Numbered from the stretch's first letter, positions 1-8,917 are shown. The stretch is 64,000 nt of DNA from JAWRCU01 sp033542235 (GCF_033542235.1 NZ_JAWRCU010000005.1:248001-312000), one strand, 5' to 3'. Numbers and translations are program-made. The notes: generated by a model from the letters alone, not told the origin.

Positions 1-1052
1 AAGAGGTAGGGATGGAAGAGGAGCGTGGTTGGCCGCCCGAGAGCAGCCTCGATCTCGGGACCGATCACCGCATGGATCGAGCGCCCCTCTGCTTCGGCTG
101 CCTGGCGTTCGGACGCGCAGAGCGTATCCAGGAACCAGTCGTAGTTCGCCGCGGAAGCAGGGGAGATTGACATGTTGTTCCACTCGCCCGGCCGAAGCCC
201 GTTGCGGCAGAACCAGCGGGCATCAACCTTCGGAGCGGTCGAGACGGTTTCATTGATCGAATAGGTGCCGGCGACGATCGCGATCAAGCCCTCGCCATAG
301 CCACCAATGCCGAGGGCAGACGCTGTGACGTCATGCAGGCCGGCAACGACCGGCGTGCCCGCGACTAGGCCGGTCAGGGCGGCTGCTTCCTCGGTTACGT
401 TGCCCACGACTTCGTCGGGCCGCGCGACCCGGGGCAGGGCGCTGCGAAGCGCTTCCAGGCCGAACATCGCAAGAATATCGGGAGCGTATCCTTGCGAGTG
501 GACGTCCGTGAACGAGGTGCTCGCCTCGGTCAGGTCGGTCCCGACGGTCCCGGTGAGGCAGAAGCGCAGCCAGTCCTTGCAGGCAAGCACGTGACCGATG
601 CGGGCGAAGCGTTCGGGTTCATGGTCGCGGATCCACGCCAACAGGGCCGATAGCGCCGAAGCATGGGGCATCTGGCCCGTGCGGGAGAGCGCCGCGGCTG
701 CGGTGCCGTCCCTTTCCCAAGCGGCCACTGTGCCCCCGGCCCGGCTGTCGAGCGACAAGATGCCGTGGCCAAGCGGTTGCCGATCCGTGTCCAGGAGATA
801 CAGCCCATCTCCGTGAGCGGTCGCGGCAAGGGCAGCGATGTCGGAAGCTGGACGGTGCGAGTGTGCGATCGCCTCGGCGATTGCCTCTGCGGTGGCGCGC
901 CAAAGGACGGTCATGTCGCGTTCGACATGACGGGGGCGCGGCATGATCTGCGGGACCCGCCGCCGCGCGACGGCGAGCGGTGTGCCGGTCTCGTCGAAGA
1001 CGACCGCTTTGGTGACTGTCAGGCCGTTGTCGATCCCCAGAAGACAGGGCAT
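1..1052 (-). CDS. FGGY-family carbohydrate kinase (3' end outside window)
   Basis: About 350 N-terminal residues are visible and the frame runs open through the left edge. The N-terminus GIDNGLTVTKAVVFD is the phosphate-binding start of the FGGY sugar kinase fold. Further in are the substrate-loop-like LDSRAGGTVAAW, an HDVTASALG stretch in the middle, and FHPYL at the edge, which opens the second domain. The start ATG is preceded by TTAGGAGTGAGTACCG, a good Shine-Dalgarno site. The gene lies 83 bp downstream of the DeoR gene on the same strand, at the end of the ABC importer operon, so it probably phosphorylates the imported polyol or the ketose made from it. It resembles the erythritol kinase at 7.3 kb in layout but is clearly a different paralogue. 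The exact substrate (xylulose, ribulose, a polyol) cannot be told from the sequence. Confidence 0.9.
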   Translation of the reverse strand, partial: MPCLLGIDNGLTVTKAVVFDETGTPLAVARRRVPQIMPRPRHVERDMTVLWRATAEAIAEAIAHSHRPASDIAALAATAHGDGLYLLDTDRQPLGHGILSLDSRAGGTVAAWERDGTAAAALSRTGQMPHASALSALLAWIRDHEPERFARIGHVLACKDWLRFCLTGTVGTDLTEASTSFTDVHSQGYAPDILAMFGLEALRSALPRVARPDEVVGNVTEEAAALTGLVAGTPVVAGLHDVTASALGIGGYGEGLIAIVAGTYSINETVSTAPKVDARWFCRNGLRPGEWNNMSISPASAANYDWFLDTLCASERQAAEAEGRSIHAVIGPEIEAALGRPTTLLFHPYL

Positions 1053-1135
1053 CGGTACTCACTCCTAAGAACCTGCAATTGTGCAGAGTCTTATAGAATG
1101 ATCATATGCCGATGTGAAGTTAACACGCACAGATG

Positions 1136-2011
1136 TTACAATTCACCATTGGGCGTGCCGTCATCGCGCGGGACCGGAGCGACCACGACGTTGATGCCGC
1201 GCGCTCTCATCCGCTCCACGTGCCGCGGGGGGGTGCCGTTGTCGACAATAACCACATCGAACTCGTCCAGCGTGACCATAGCATGCAGCGCGCGCCGTTC
1301 GAATTTCGTGTGGTCGGCCAGAAGAATGCGCATGGCCGCGCTCTCGAACATGGCCCGCTTGGTCTCGACCATCTCTGGTGATTGGTGAAAGACCATGTCG
1401 TCGGTGATCGCCGCCATCGAGAGGAACACCCTGTCCGCCCTGAGCCGCCGGATCTCGGCGATGGTCACTGGTCCCATGAAGGCGTTGCACCAGTTGTGGA
1501 ATTGTCCGCCAAGGCCGAGCAACGTGAGGTCACGTATGCCCTTCAGCTCGTTCATCAGCGTGATCGAATTGGTGATGGCCGTAAGCGGCACGCGCGCAGA
1601 CAGATGCGGCACCAACTGGAGCACCGTCGTCGAATCGTCGAGGAAGACCGCCTGGCCTGGCTCGAGGAAGGCGGCCGCCGCCTCGGCGATCGCGCTCTTC
1701 TCGGCGCCCTGGCGGGAAGCGCGGTAGACGTCACTGGACTCGATGAGGCTGGTCGGCGCGGCCGAAACCACGCCGCGTGTCTTGCGCAGCAGGCCCCGGC
1801 TGACCAACTCGTCCAGATCGCGATGCGCGGTCATGAGGCTGATGCCAAAGCGTTCGGTGATGTCTTCGATGCGCATCGCACCTTCGGCCATCACGGCTTC
1901 GGCCATGAGTTGCCGGCGTGCGATCTGGCGTGCGTGCCGACTGTCGCTCGGCACCTGATCTGCAACGAGACGTTCCAGCGCATGCTCGAAAGAACCGAGG
2001 TTGTCTTTCAT
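1136..2011 (-). CDS. DeoR-family transcriptional regulator
   Basis: 291-residue cytoplasmic repressor-type protein. The N-terminal helix-turn-helix (ITERFGISLMTAHRDLDEL, about residues 50-70) is followed by the DeoR wing (RGLLRKTRGV). The C-terminal sensor domain has the family's phosphosugar-binding fold and ends with an LLADHTKFERRA-like stretch. The ATG at 2011 is chosen over upstream starts because GGAGGTGTGCCGG precedes it, and because the region upstream is a palindromic repeat, not coding sequence. It sits between the binding-protein gene and the FGGY kinase, all co-oriented. DeoR proteins usually sense a phosphorylated sugar intermediate and repress neighbouring operons, so the likely role is control of this polyol uptake operon. 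It is a distant paralogue of the DeoR protein at 18.9 kb. Confidence 0.93.
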   Translation of the reverse strand: MKDNLGSFEHALERLVADQVPSDSRHARQIARRQLMAEAVMAEGAMRIEDITERFGISLMTAHRDLDELVSRGLLRKTRGVVSAAPTSLIESSDVYRASRQGAEKSAIAEAAAAFLEPGQAVFLDDSTTVLQLVPHLSARVPLTAITNSITLMNELKGIRDLTLLGLGGQFHNWCNAFMGPVTIAEIRRLRADRVFLSMAAITDDMVFHQSPEMVETKRAMFESAAMRILLADHTKFERRALHAMVTLDEFDVVIVDNGTPPRHVERMRARGINVVVAPVPRDDGTPNGEL

Positions 2012-2143
2012 CCGGCACACCTCCTGCCCCGCCGCCGCATAACCGTGATTCTGCTGCCTTGGCAAGAAATGCCGCAACAAGCTCGGAGGCAGGCAGAGTT
2101 TCAGCGCATATCCCCTCTCGAACCCCGAGAAAAAGGGGCGGCT

Positions 2144-2243
2144 AGAGCAGGATGAATTGAAGCGGAGCCATTCATCCTGCTCTAGCTCTTTCTTGCGGCA
2201 TGATCTTATCCGAAAAGTCTGCAACTTTTCGGGATCATGCCCT
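2144..2243. repeat. Palindromic intergenic repeat, RIME/Bru-RS-like
   Basis: Two adjacent dyads fill the gap between the binding-protein gene and the DeoR gene. The first has perfect 16-bp arms, CTAGAGCAGGATGAAT at 2144-2159 and its complement at 2172-2187. The second pairs GGCATGATC (2199-2207) and CCGAAAAGT (2212-2220) with ACTTTTCGG and GATCATGCC (2226-2243), leaving a TTAT bulge. The wording GATCATGC...CCGAAAAGT is typical of the short mosaic repeats scattered between genes in Rhizobium, Mesorhizobium and Brucella. Family assignment is from memory of those elements and was not searched. In the transcript it would fold into two strong hairpins just after the binding-protein stop codon. Confidence 0.75.
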
Positions 2244-2266
2244 AGTCGGCGCCCCTCGACTTGGCC

Positions 2267-3214
2267 TTACTTCGACAGAGTGAAGGGGCCGGTATATTTG
2301 TCGATGTTGTCCTTGGTGATCAGGACACAGTCGAACAGCTGCTTCTCCGAGTCCGCACCGGTCGAGCCGGTCTTGATGAACTTGTCGGCCTGGCGCACGG
2401 CCTCGGCGGAAAACACCGCAACCGGCTGGAGCACGGTGTACTGCAGTTCGCCGGCCTTGATCGCAGCGACGGCGTCGGGAGAACCGTCGAACCCGCCGAC
2501 CTTCACCTTGCTGAGCTTGCCGGCTTCTTTCAGTGCCGCGATCGCACCGAGAGCCATTTCGTCATTGCCGGAAATCACGCCGATGATGTCGGGGTGAGCC
2601 TGCAGCATGGACTGCATCTTCTGATAGCCCTGCGTGCGGTCCCAGTTTGCGACTTCCTGGGCCACCTTCTTGAGATCGGGATATTGAGTCAGAACGGTCT
2701 CATAGCCGTTGGATCGGGTGGCCGCGTTGTTGTCCGCCGGGTTTCCGAAAAGCTCGACATAATTGCCGTTGTCGCCAACCGCTTCGACCCATTGCTGCGC
2801 GCCAAGCGCGGCGCCCTGGGCGTTATTGGAGACGAGCTGTGCCTTGGCGAGCCCCTCCTGGTTGATCTCGGCATTCACGAGGAAGACCGGGATGCCGGCA
2901 GCCACGGCCTTCTTGATCGCTCCGACCGAGCCGTCCGCATTGGCGGGGTCGAGGATGATGGCGACCGACTTGTTGGTGATCGCAGTATCGATCAGCGTGC
3001 TCTCGGTGTTCGTGTCGCCTTTGTGGGCGCTGACGGAGGCCTGGTAGCCGAGCTCTTCGGCGGTCTTCTTGGCGACCTGGCCTTCCGTGAACCAGTACGG
3101 GTTCGCCGGATCGGTGACGATGATGCTGATCAGCCCTTGAGCCCAAGCGTGGCTCGCCATCAGCGGCAAGGCCGCTGCCGCGATCAGGAACATCCTTCTG
3201 GTATTATTGAACAT
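2267..3214 (-). CDS. Sugar ABC importer, periplasmic binding protein (RbsB-like, CUT2)
   Basis: 315-residue precursor with a signal peptide (positively charged start, hydrophobic core FLIAAAALPLMA, cleavage near SHAWA-Q). The mature part has the Peripla_BP_4 (ribose-binding) pattern: ISIIVTDPANPYW at the start, ILDPANADG and VGGFDGSPDAVAAIKAG later. It delivers the substrate to the membrane components encoded just upstream on the same strand. The ATG at 3214 follows AGGGAGTGAAAGATCT and gives a proper signal peptide; longer frames do not. In rhizobial erythritol loci the corresponding protein is called EryG; here that is inferred from the adjacent eryABCD genes. A ribitol or pentitol substrate remains possible. 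Confidence 0.93.
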   Translation of the reverse strand: MFNNTRRMFLIAAAALPLMASHAWAQGLISIIVTDPANPYWFTEGQVAKKTAEELGYQASVSAHKGDTNTESTLIDTAITNKSVAIILDPANADGSVGAIKKAVAAGIPVFLVNAEINQEGLAKAQLVSNNAQGAALGAQQWVEAVGDNGNYVELFGNPADNNAATRSNGYETVLTQYPDLKKVAQEVANWDRTQGYQKMQSMLQAHPDIIGVISGNDEMALGAIAALKEAGKLSKVKVGGFDGSPDAVAAIKAGELQYTVLQPVAVFSAEAVRQADKFIKTGSTGADSEKQLFDCVLITKDNIDKYTGPFTLSK

Positions 3215-3311
3215 AGATCTTTCACTCCCTTTCGGATTGCATTGTCGCCGATGCTCGGCCTTCTCTTCCGTGACGATCCTCGTCACGGAGAAGCTGTTGC
3301 GGGCTGCCCCC

Positions 3312-4361
3312 TCATTTGGCACGGCGGCCCCGGTAACGGATCGAGTTCAGAAGCACCGCGAGAACGATGACGGTGCCGGTGAAGACGGTCTGCCAATAGG
3401 AAGACACCCCTATGATGACCAGACCGTCCGACAGGAAGCCGATGACGAAGGCTCCGAGCATTGTCCCGCGCACGGTTCCCCGGCCGCCTGTCAGCGCCGC
3501 GCCGCCGATCACGACCGCGGCGATCGCGGTCAACTCATAGGTGAAGCCGGCGGTCGGTCCGGCGGAGGTGAGCTGGGAGGCGAGCACCAGTCCCGCGATG
3601 GCGGACAGTATGCCGGACAAGGTGTAGACGGTGATCTTCACGCGGTTGACCGGCACGCCCGACAGATCGGCCGCGCGCTCGTTGCCGCCCGAGGCATAGA
3701 GCCAGCGTCCAAAGGCGGAGCGGCTGAGCATCAGACCGGCGAGCACGGCAATGGCGGCTAGCACGATGACACTGATCGGAACACCGAACAGCCTGTTGAA
3801 GCCGAGCCAGTTGAAGCCGGTGTTTCCGAGCTCCGGCCGTCCCGCCAGATTGTTGAAGGTGAGGCCGTTGGTCATCAGCAGCGCGATCCCGCGCGCCACG
3901 TACATCACGCCGAGGGTAGCCACGAAGGCCGGCACCTTGAACCATGCGACGAGCACTCCGTTCAGAGCCCCCAGAACGGCACCCACGGCGCAGGTCAGGA
4001 CCACGACCGCCCAGACTGGCGGGTAGAGGATGACGCCGAACATGGGAAGCTCCACGCCCTGCATCAGGAAGCCGGCAATCACTCCGGAGAGGGCCAGCAC
4101 CGAGCCGACCGAAAGGTCGATGCCGCCGTTGAGGACCACGAGCAGCATCCCGATGGCGAGGATCCCATAGATCGCCACGTGCGACGACATGATGAGGAAG
4201 TTGCTCGTGGTGAAGTAGTTCGGGGACAGGAACGAGAAGACCGCCACGATCAGGATCAGCGCGAAGAAAGCCCGGCCTTCGAGCAGCAGCTTGCCCAGGC
4301 TCAGCTTGCCCAGCACTCCGTTGGCCGGGGGAGACACGCGGTTTGCGCTTGTGTCCGTCAT
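3312..4361 (-). CDS. Sugar ABC importer, permease (RbsC-like, CUT2)
   Basis: 349-residue integral membrane protein of the BPD_transp_2 family, with about eight to ten hydrophobic segments. Typical CUT2 permease wording includes LLVVLNGGIDLSVGSVLALSG (about residues 75-95), FVATLGVMYVARGIALL, and the C-terminal IGGAALTGGRGTVRGTMLGA. It forms the transmembrane channel with the ATPase encoded 28 bp upstream and takes substrate from the binding protein encoded 97 bp downstream. The equivalent in rhizobial erythritol loci is EryF. Assignment to polyol uptake is by context. Confidence 0.93.
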   Translation of the reverse strand: MTDTSANRVSPPANGVLGKLSLGKLLLEGRAFFALILIVAVFSFLSPNYFTTSNFLIMSSHVAIYGILAIGMLLVVLNGGIDLSVGSVLALSGVIAGFLMQGVELPMFGVILYPPVWAVVVLTCAVGAVLGALNGVLVAWFKVPAFVATLGVMYVARGIALLMTNGLTFNNLAGRPELGNTGFNWLGFNRLFGVPISVIVLAAIAVLAGLMLSRSAFGRWLYASGGNERAADLSGVPVNRVKITVYTLSGILSAIAGLVLASQLTSAGPTAGFTYELTAIAAVVIGGAALTGGRGTVRGTMLGAFVIGFLSDGLVIIGVSSYWQTVFTGTVIVLAVLLNSIRYRGRRAK

Positions 4362-4389
4362 TCTCTGGTCTCCATGAATCCTGGCGCCG

Positions 4390-5931
4390 TCAGGCCGCCG
4401 CGGCTTCGCCGGACGCCGCCATGATCTTCTCCTTGGTCACGTCCGAGTCGAACTGCGCCGAGATCCGGCCCCGGCGCATGATGATGATGCGGTGAGCGAC
4501 GGACAGGCATTCGCCAACCTCGGAGGTGGTGAATATGATGGCCTGACCCCGCCTGGCGCGTTCGGAAAGGATGCGGAACACCTCGGCCTTGGCGCCGATG
4601 TCGATACCGCGGCTGGGTTCGTCCAGCAGGATCACCTTGGGATCCGTGGCCAGCATCTTTCCGATGACCACCTTCTGCTGGTTGCCGCCCGAAAGCGAGC
4701 CGATTGCGGCATCCGGTCCGGACGTCTTCACCGTCACGTCCCGGATGGACTTTGCGATCAGTGCGCGCTCGAGCCTTGTCGACGTGAAGATGCCGCGCGT
4801 GAATTCCATGATGGATGCAAGCGAGAGGTTCTGGCCCACGGTCATCGTTTGCACCAGGCCGTCCCGCTGCCGGTCCTCCGGAACCAGGGCAAGGCCGTAT
4901 GCGATGCGCTCGGCGATACTGAGATGGGAGATCTCCTGGCCGTCCAGGACGATCTCGCCCGACGAGGCGCTGAGACGGCCAGCGATCGTCTCCAGGAGCT
5001 CGGTCCGGCCGGCCCCCATCAGGCCATAGATGCAGACGATCTCGCCCGCCCTGACGTCGAGTGAGAGCCGATCCACCACGTTGTAGCCTGCCCCCGAGGG
5101 GTTCGGCACAGTCAGGTTGCGCACCGACAAGGCGGTCGCGCCGAAATCGTAACCGGTCGGCGGACTGCCGAGGTCGTAGTTCTCGCCCACCATGTTGCGG
5201 ACAATCCACGCAAGATCGATCTCAGCACGAGGAGCTGACGCGGTCATCATGCCGTCGCGCAGGACCACGGCGTGGTCCGTGATCTGCAGCGCTTCCTCGA
5301 GGTGATGCGAGATATAGACGATCGACACGCCTTTCGCGGTCAGATCCCGGATCACCCTGAACAGCACCTCCACTTCAGAGGCAGACAGAGCGGAGGTCGG
5401 TTCGTCCATGATGAGGATGCGGCTGTCAACCGACAGAGCCCGGGCGATTTCCACGATCTGCTGCTGTCCGAGTCGCAATTCCTCGACAGGGGTCAGCGGA
5501 TCGATATCCTCCTCCAACTCCTCCATGAGCTTGTGGGTCTGGCGTTCCTCCTCGGCAAAATCGACGCCGGTCGGACCTTCGATCTCGCGGCCCATGAAGA
5601 TGTTGTCACGCACCGAGAGGTTCGGGGCGAGGCTCAGTTCCTGATGAATGATCGAGATGCCGCGGTTGCGCGCATCGGTCGACGAGGAGAAGACGACCGG
5701 CGCTCCGTCCAGGATGATCTCGCCGGAACTCGGCTGCACGACACCGGAGAGAATCTTCATCAGGGTTGATTTGCCGGCGCCGTTCTCCCCGAACAGCGTG
5801 GTCACCTGGCCCCGATGGATGTCGAAATTCACGCCCTTCAGGGCATGGATGCTACCATAGATCTTGGATACGTTGCGCGCTGCCAGGACGACCTCGCGCG
5901 CATCATTTCGGGCCGATCGGACGTCGCTCAT
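4390..5931 (-). CDS. Sugar ABC importer, double ATP-binding protein (RbsA/MglA-like)
   Basis: 513 residues with two ABC cassettes, as in all CUT2 ATPases. The N-terminal cassette has Walker A GENGAGKST (48-56), signature LRLGQQQIVEIARAL and Walker B ILIMDEPTSALS. The C-terminal cassette has the usual degenerate Walker A (GLMGAGRTELLE), an intact signature LSGGNQQK and Walker B VILLDEPSRGID. It powers uptake through the permease encoded next. Its ATG overlaps the stop of the DUF2291 gene (ATGA), so the two are translationally coupled. The rhizobial erythritol counterpart is EryE. Confidence 0.94.
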   Translation of the reverse strand: MSDVRSARNDAREVVLAARNVSKIYGSIHALKGVNFDIHRGQVTTLFGENGAGKSTLMKILSGVVQPSSGEIILDGAPVVFSSSTDARNRGISIIHQELSLAPNLSVRDNIFMGREIEGPTGVDFAEEERQTHKLMEELEEDIDPLTPVEELRLGQQQIVEIARALSVDSRILIMDEPTSALSASEVEVLFRVIRDLTAKGVSIVYISHHLEEALQITDHAVVLRDGMMTASAPRAEIDLAWIVRNMVGENYDLGSPPTGYDFGATALSVRNLTVPNPSGAGYNVVDRLSLDVRAGEIVCIYGLMGAGRTELLETIAGRLSASSGEIVLDGQEISHLSIAERIAYGLALVPEDRQRDGLVQTMTVGQNLSLASIMEFTRGIFTSTRLERALIAKSIRDVTVKTSGPDAAIGSLSGGNQQKVVIGKMLATDPKVILLDEPSRGIDIGAKAEVFRILSERARRGQAIIFTTSEVGECLSVAHRIIIMRRGRISAQFDSDVTKEKIMAASGEAAAA

Positions 5932-6584
5932 TTGACCGCCAACCTCGATGGCGTGATGAGCCAGTTCTTGGGGTTGATGAGACGAAAAACGCCAACGACC
6001 TCGACAGTCTTGCCGGTAAGGTTTGTCGTGTCGGTCGGGTCGAGGATCTGCTTCTTCATCGCCCGATTGATGCCGGAGCCTGCGTTCTGGAACTCGATCT
6101 GGTTCTTGAACTTTCCGAACTCGATATCGCCGGTGGCGTCGCGCAGGTCGGTGCCGTTGATGGCGGGCCCGGTCTGCACCCGAACATGAATGTCTGCCGG
6201 AACGCCCTCGACGGAGAGGTCGTAGACACCCGATTTGCCCTCGCCGGCGACGCCGGTCAGCCGAACCGGCATGATCGCTCCCGTCGATGAAGCGGTGCCG
6301 TAGCGCTTGGCCGCCTCGGCCTTGTCGGCGAGCACGGCTGGTCCGAGCGTCGCGGCATCTACGGCGCGCTCGTCAATAAAGGTCTGGATGCGGGGAAACT
6401 GTTCATCGCCGTATTTGTCCGGGGAAAAAGCCTGCTGGCGAATGTCACCGTCCGAACCGATCTGCACGACCGTAGTATCCAGTGCCATGGCGATCAGCAC
6501 GGCAATGCCGGCTGCAATGCCGACCAACAAGCCGCGGCGCGGCTTTCCTGGAGCTTTCGGGGTCGGGGCGGTCGTTGCACTCAT
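5928..6584 (-). CDS. DUF2291 family periplasmic/membrane-anchored protein
   Basis: 218 residues. A proline-rich basic N-terminus is followed by one hydrophobic segment (GLLVGIAAGIAVLIAMAL, about residues 18-35) and a soluble domain, so it is probably anchored in the inner membrane facing the periplasm. The soluble part (DEQFPRIQTFIDERAV..., PADIHVRVQTGPAINGTDLRDA) matches my memory of DUF2291, which is commonly the first gene of CUT2 polyol transporter operons in Rhizobiales. Its biochemical role is unknown; an accessory part of the transporter is a reasonable guess. The ATG at 6584 was chosen because GAGGCTGCGAG precedes it. It is the first gene of the minus-strand operon and overlaps the ATPase gene by four bases. 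Confidence 0.8.
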   Translation of the reverse strand: MSATTAPTPKAPGKPRRGLLVGIAAGIAVLIAMALDTTVVQIGSDGDIRQQAFSPDKYGDEQFPRIQTFIDERAVDAATLGPAVLADKAEAAKRYGTASSTGAIMPVRLTGVAGEGKSGVYDLSVEGVPADIHVRVQTGPAINGTDLRDATGDIEFGKFKNQIEFQNAGSGINRAMKKQILDPTDTTNLTGKTVEVVGVFRLINPKNWLITPSRLAVK

Positions 6585-6794
6585 CTCGCAGCCTCGGATT
6601 TCCGAACTGGTGGTGTCAGGCTGGCGAGCCGGCATTCGGCCACATGGCGGGATCGGATACGGCGAAAGCCGAGCGCCGGCTCTGGCCCGCTACCGAGCGA
6701 TCCTGTTCCATGGGTCTCCTCCGGCTGCGATCGCCGCTGCGGCCTTTCCTCCCAGCCGCCGCGACGCCTGAACTGGTCACGCATTTCAATTCAT

Positions 6795-6822
6795 GTTATA
6801 TGCGTGATATTTATTGCGTCAA
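6795..6822 (-). promoter_or_regulatory. Predicted sigma-70 promoter of the DUF2291-ABC importer operon
   Basis: On the minus strand TTGACG (6817-6822) and TATAAC (6795-6800) are separated by 16 bp, a near-consensus pair about 210 bp upstream of the first start codon. It is flanked by GTGATAT (6804-6810) inside the spacer and AATCACA (6832-6838) just upstream, giving an imperfect dyad across the -35 box that would suit a repressor. Prediction only. Confidence 0.55.
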
Positions 6823-7189
6823 GCATGATATAATCACAAGTCGGCTCTCACTGATTTGAATGGCCGCGAGCGCACGGGCCTCGGCATTCCGGCTTGATGC
6901 AGCAGTGCCATGGCAAGCACCGGACGGATCACCAAGCGCTGCAAGCCAAAGTTGCCGAGGCGATTTCGCGAGAAGGGCCAACCTACTGATTTCACAAGAT
7001 ATTTCCGCGCATTTCGCAAGAGGTGTCAGCCGACTGCGGAGCATGACCCCGGCTATCCAGATCGGCGCCACCTGTTCTCGGCTTAGTCGGTCAGGCAGTC
7101 CTGGCCGGCTTCCTGGAGCATTGACACCCTTCAATCTATCTGAAAAAAATTGCTGTGTCTGCAAAAAACTTCATGCGCCATGTTAATTC

Positions 7190-7197
7190 TGTGATAT
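7190..7197. promoter_or_regulatory. Candidate ery operator half-site (TGTGATAT)
   Basis: TGTGATAT lies about 90 bp upstream of the leader reading frame of eryA. The same GTGATAT or its complement (AATCACA) is found in the promoters of the transporter operon and of eryR, so a shared regulator (EryD or EryR) is plausible. Single short copy, so weak alone. Confidence 0.35.
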
Positions 7198-7289
7198 GAA
7201 AAACGAGGCGCGTGGTTCCGATGTCAGGCGCTCGCTTCCGATGTATCTGTTGCTGGATCGCGATGCCGGAGCACAGAGGAGAAGACGTA

Positions 7290-7340
7290 ATGGCTGGTGG
7301 CGAGTTCGGGGCAACGCGTCCGGACAGAATATCTCCATGA
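7290..7340 (+). CDS. 16-codon leader peptide frame coupled to eryA
   Basis: ATG preceded by AGAGGAGAAGACGTA, the best ribosome binding site in this part of the window. It encodes MAGGEFGATRPDRISP and ends with TGA overlapping the ATG of eryA (ATGA). The eryA start has no convincing ribosome binding site of its own, so translation of this short frame probably feeds ribosomes into eryA. The peptide has no run of regulatory codons that would suggest attenuation. It could instead be the original N-terminus of the kinase after a frameshift. Confidence 0.5.
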   Translation: MAGGEFGATRPDRISP

Positions 7341-8890
7341 CAGGCAACCTCCTTATAGGCATCGACTCCGGGACGTCAGTCATCAAGGCTGTGGCCTTCG
7401 ACCTAGTCGGCCGTCAAATCGCGTCGGCTTCGGTGCCGAATCGCTACGACTCCGGCCCGGACGGGTCGGCGACACAATCCTTGGCAAGGACGTGGGCTGA
7501 CTGCGTTGCTGCCCTGCGTGCGCTTGGTGAGAAGGTGGAGGGGCTTGCTTCCCGAACCGCCGTAATCGCGGTGACGGCTCAGGGCGACGGCACATGGCTC
7601 GTGGGCGAGGGCGACGTCCCGGTTGGCGATGCCTGGCTGTGGCTGGATGCACGGGCTGCCGGGACAGTTGCGGCTCTGACGACGGGACCACTCAATCGGG
7701 CACGGTTCGAGGCGACCGGCACGGGGCTCAACACCTGCCAGCAAGGCAGCCAGCTCGCATGCATGGACCGTATGGACCCGGAACTTCTAGATCGCGCCGA
7801 GGTGGCGCTTCACTGCAAGGACTGGCTCTATCTCAATCTCACCGGCGTTCGGGCTACGGACCCTTCCGAGGCGAGCTTCACCTTTGGCAACTTCCGCACT
7901 CGCCGATATGACGAGATCGTCATCGAGGCGCTTGGCCTCAGCCATCGCCGTAAACTCCTTCCGGAGATCATCGATGGTACGCTGGTCACTCATCCACTGA
8001 CCGACCAGGCAGCCAGCGCAGCCGGGCTGCGTGCGGGGACGCCGGTTTGCCTCGGCTATGTCGACATGGTGATGACGGCGCTGGGCGCCGGCGTCTGCGG
8101 GGGTACCGGAGACGTCGCTTGCTCGATCGTCGGCTCCACGGGCGTCCATATGAGAGCAAAGCCGGTCGATGAGGTGCATCTCAACGCCGAAGGGACTGGC
8201 TATGTGATCGCCCTGCCCATTCCGGGGCGGGTGACGCAGGTGCAGACCAACATGGCCACGACGCTCAACATCGACTGGGTGCTCAACATGGCCGCAGACG
8301 TGCTGCGGGACATGGGGCACGAGGCGAGCCATCGCGACTTGGTCGGTCGCGTCGATGGCTGGCTTGCTGGCAGCACTCCGGGCCAGATCGTCTATCATCC
8401 CTACATTTCCGAGGCCGGTGAACGCGGTCCGTTCGTCAACGCGAACGCGCGGGCCGGATTCATCGGTCTGTCGCTCCAACACCGTTATGCCGACCTGGTG
8501 CGTGCCGTGGTCGAGGGCCTCGGCTTGGCCATGCGCGACTGCTATGCCGCAATGGGCGAGCTGCCATCGGAGCTGCGACTGTCGGGCGGCGCGGCGCGCT
8601 CGGCGGGCCTTAGGGGCGTTCTTTCGGCGGCGACCCATGCCGCGGTGCGGGTTTCGGCACGCGAGGAAGCCGGCGCAGCCGGCGCCGCCATGATGGCCGC
8701 CGTCGCCATAGGCGTCTATCCCGACATGGACGCCTGCATTGCCGAATGGGTGACGCCGCTTCTTGGCCCGGCCGAGGCGCCCGACCCCGCGTTGGCGGCT
8801 GTTTACGACCGCCTATTCCCAGCCTTTGCCGCCGCCCGGCGCGAGCTCGTTCCCACCTGGGACGCGCTTGCCGCCGCGCGCCGCGCCTGA
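7337..8890 (+). CDS. eryA: Erythritol kinase
   Basis: 517-residue FGGY kinase, cytoplasmic, ATP plus erythritol to L-erythritol 4-phosphate, the first step of erythritol breakdown. Visible motifs: N-terminal phosphate loop LIGIDSGTSVIKAVAFD, WLWLDARAAGT in the first domain, GSTGVHM and HPYISEAGERGPF leading into the second domain, and LRLSGGAARSAGLRGVL near the C-terminus (FGGY signature region). The start at MTGNLL fits the family's N-terminus; a longer in-frame extension to 7196 has no ribosome binding site. The order eryA-eryB-eryC-eryD is the known Brucella/Rhizobium erythritol operon, which makes the specific name secure. Translation is probably coupled to the 16-codon leader. Confidence 0.93.
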   Translation: MTGNLLIGIDSGTSVIKAVAFDLVGRQIASASVPNRYDSGPDGSATQSLARTWADCVAALRALGEKVEGLASRTAVIAVTAQGDGTWLVGEGDVPVGDAWLWLDARAAGTVAALTTGPLNRARFEATGTGLNTCQQGSQLACMDRMDPELLDRAEVALHCKDWLYLNLTGVRATDPSEASFTFGNFRTRRYDEIVIEALGLSHRRKLLPEIIDGTLVTHPLTDQAASAAGLRAGTPVCLGYVDMVMTALGAGVCGGTGDVACSIVGSTGVHMRAKPVDEVHLNAEGTGYVIALPIPGRVTQVQTNMATTLNIDWVLNMAADVLRDMGHEASHRDLVGRVDGWLAGSTPGQIVYHPYISEAGERGPFVNANARAGFIGLSLQHRYADLVRAVVEGLGLAMRDCYAAMGELPSELRLSGGAARSAGLRGVLSAATHAAVRVSAREEAGAAGAAMMAAVAIGVYPDMDACIAEWVTPLLGPAEAPDPALAAVYDRLFPAFAAARRELVPTWDALAAARRA

Positions 8891-8917
8891 GGTGCAGCGG
8901 CCTCTTAGGAGCAAGAC

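Larger units (their letters stand above)
6585..7289. other. Long divergent intergenic region between polyol transporter operon and eryA
   Basis: About 700 bp without a convincing gene. Open frames here have no family resemblance and no ribosome binding sites. The part from 6780 to 6845 is AT-rich and holds a good minus-strand promoter and GTGAT-type repeats; 7140-7200 is a second AT-rich part with one more copy. It is the control region for both divergent ery operons. Confidence 0.6.

Noticed and set aside
6811..7164. Minus-strand frame of 117 codons in the long ery intergenic region
   Set aside because: No recognisable motif and no ribosome binding site; it overlaps the predicted transporter promoter.
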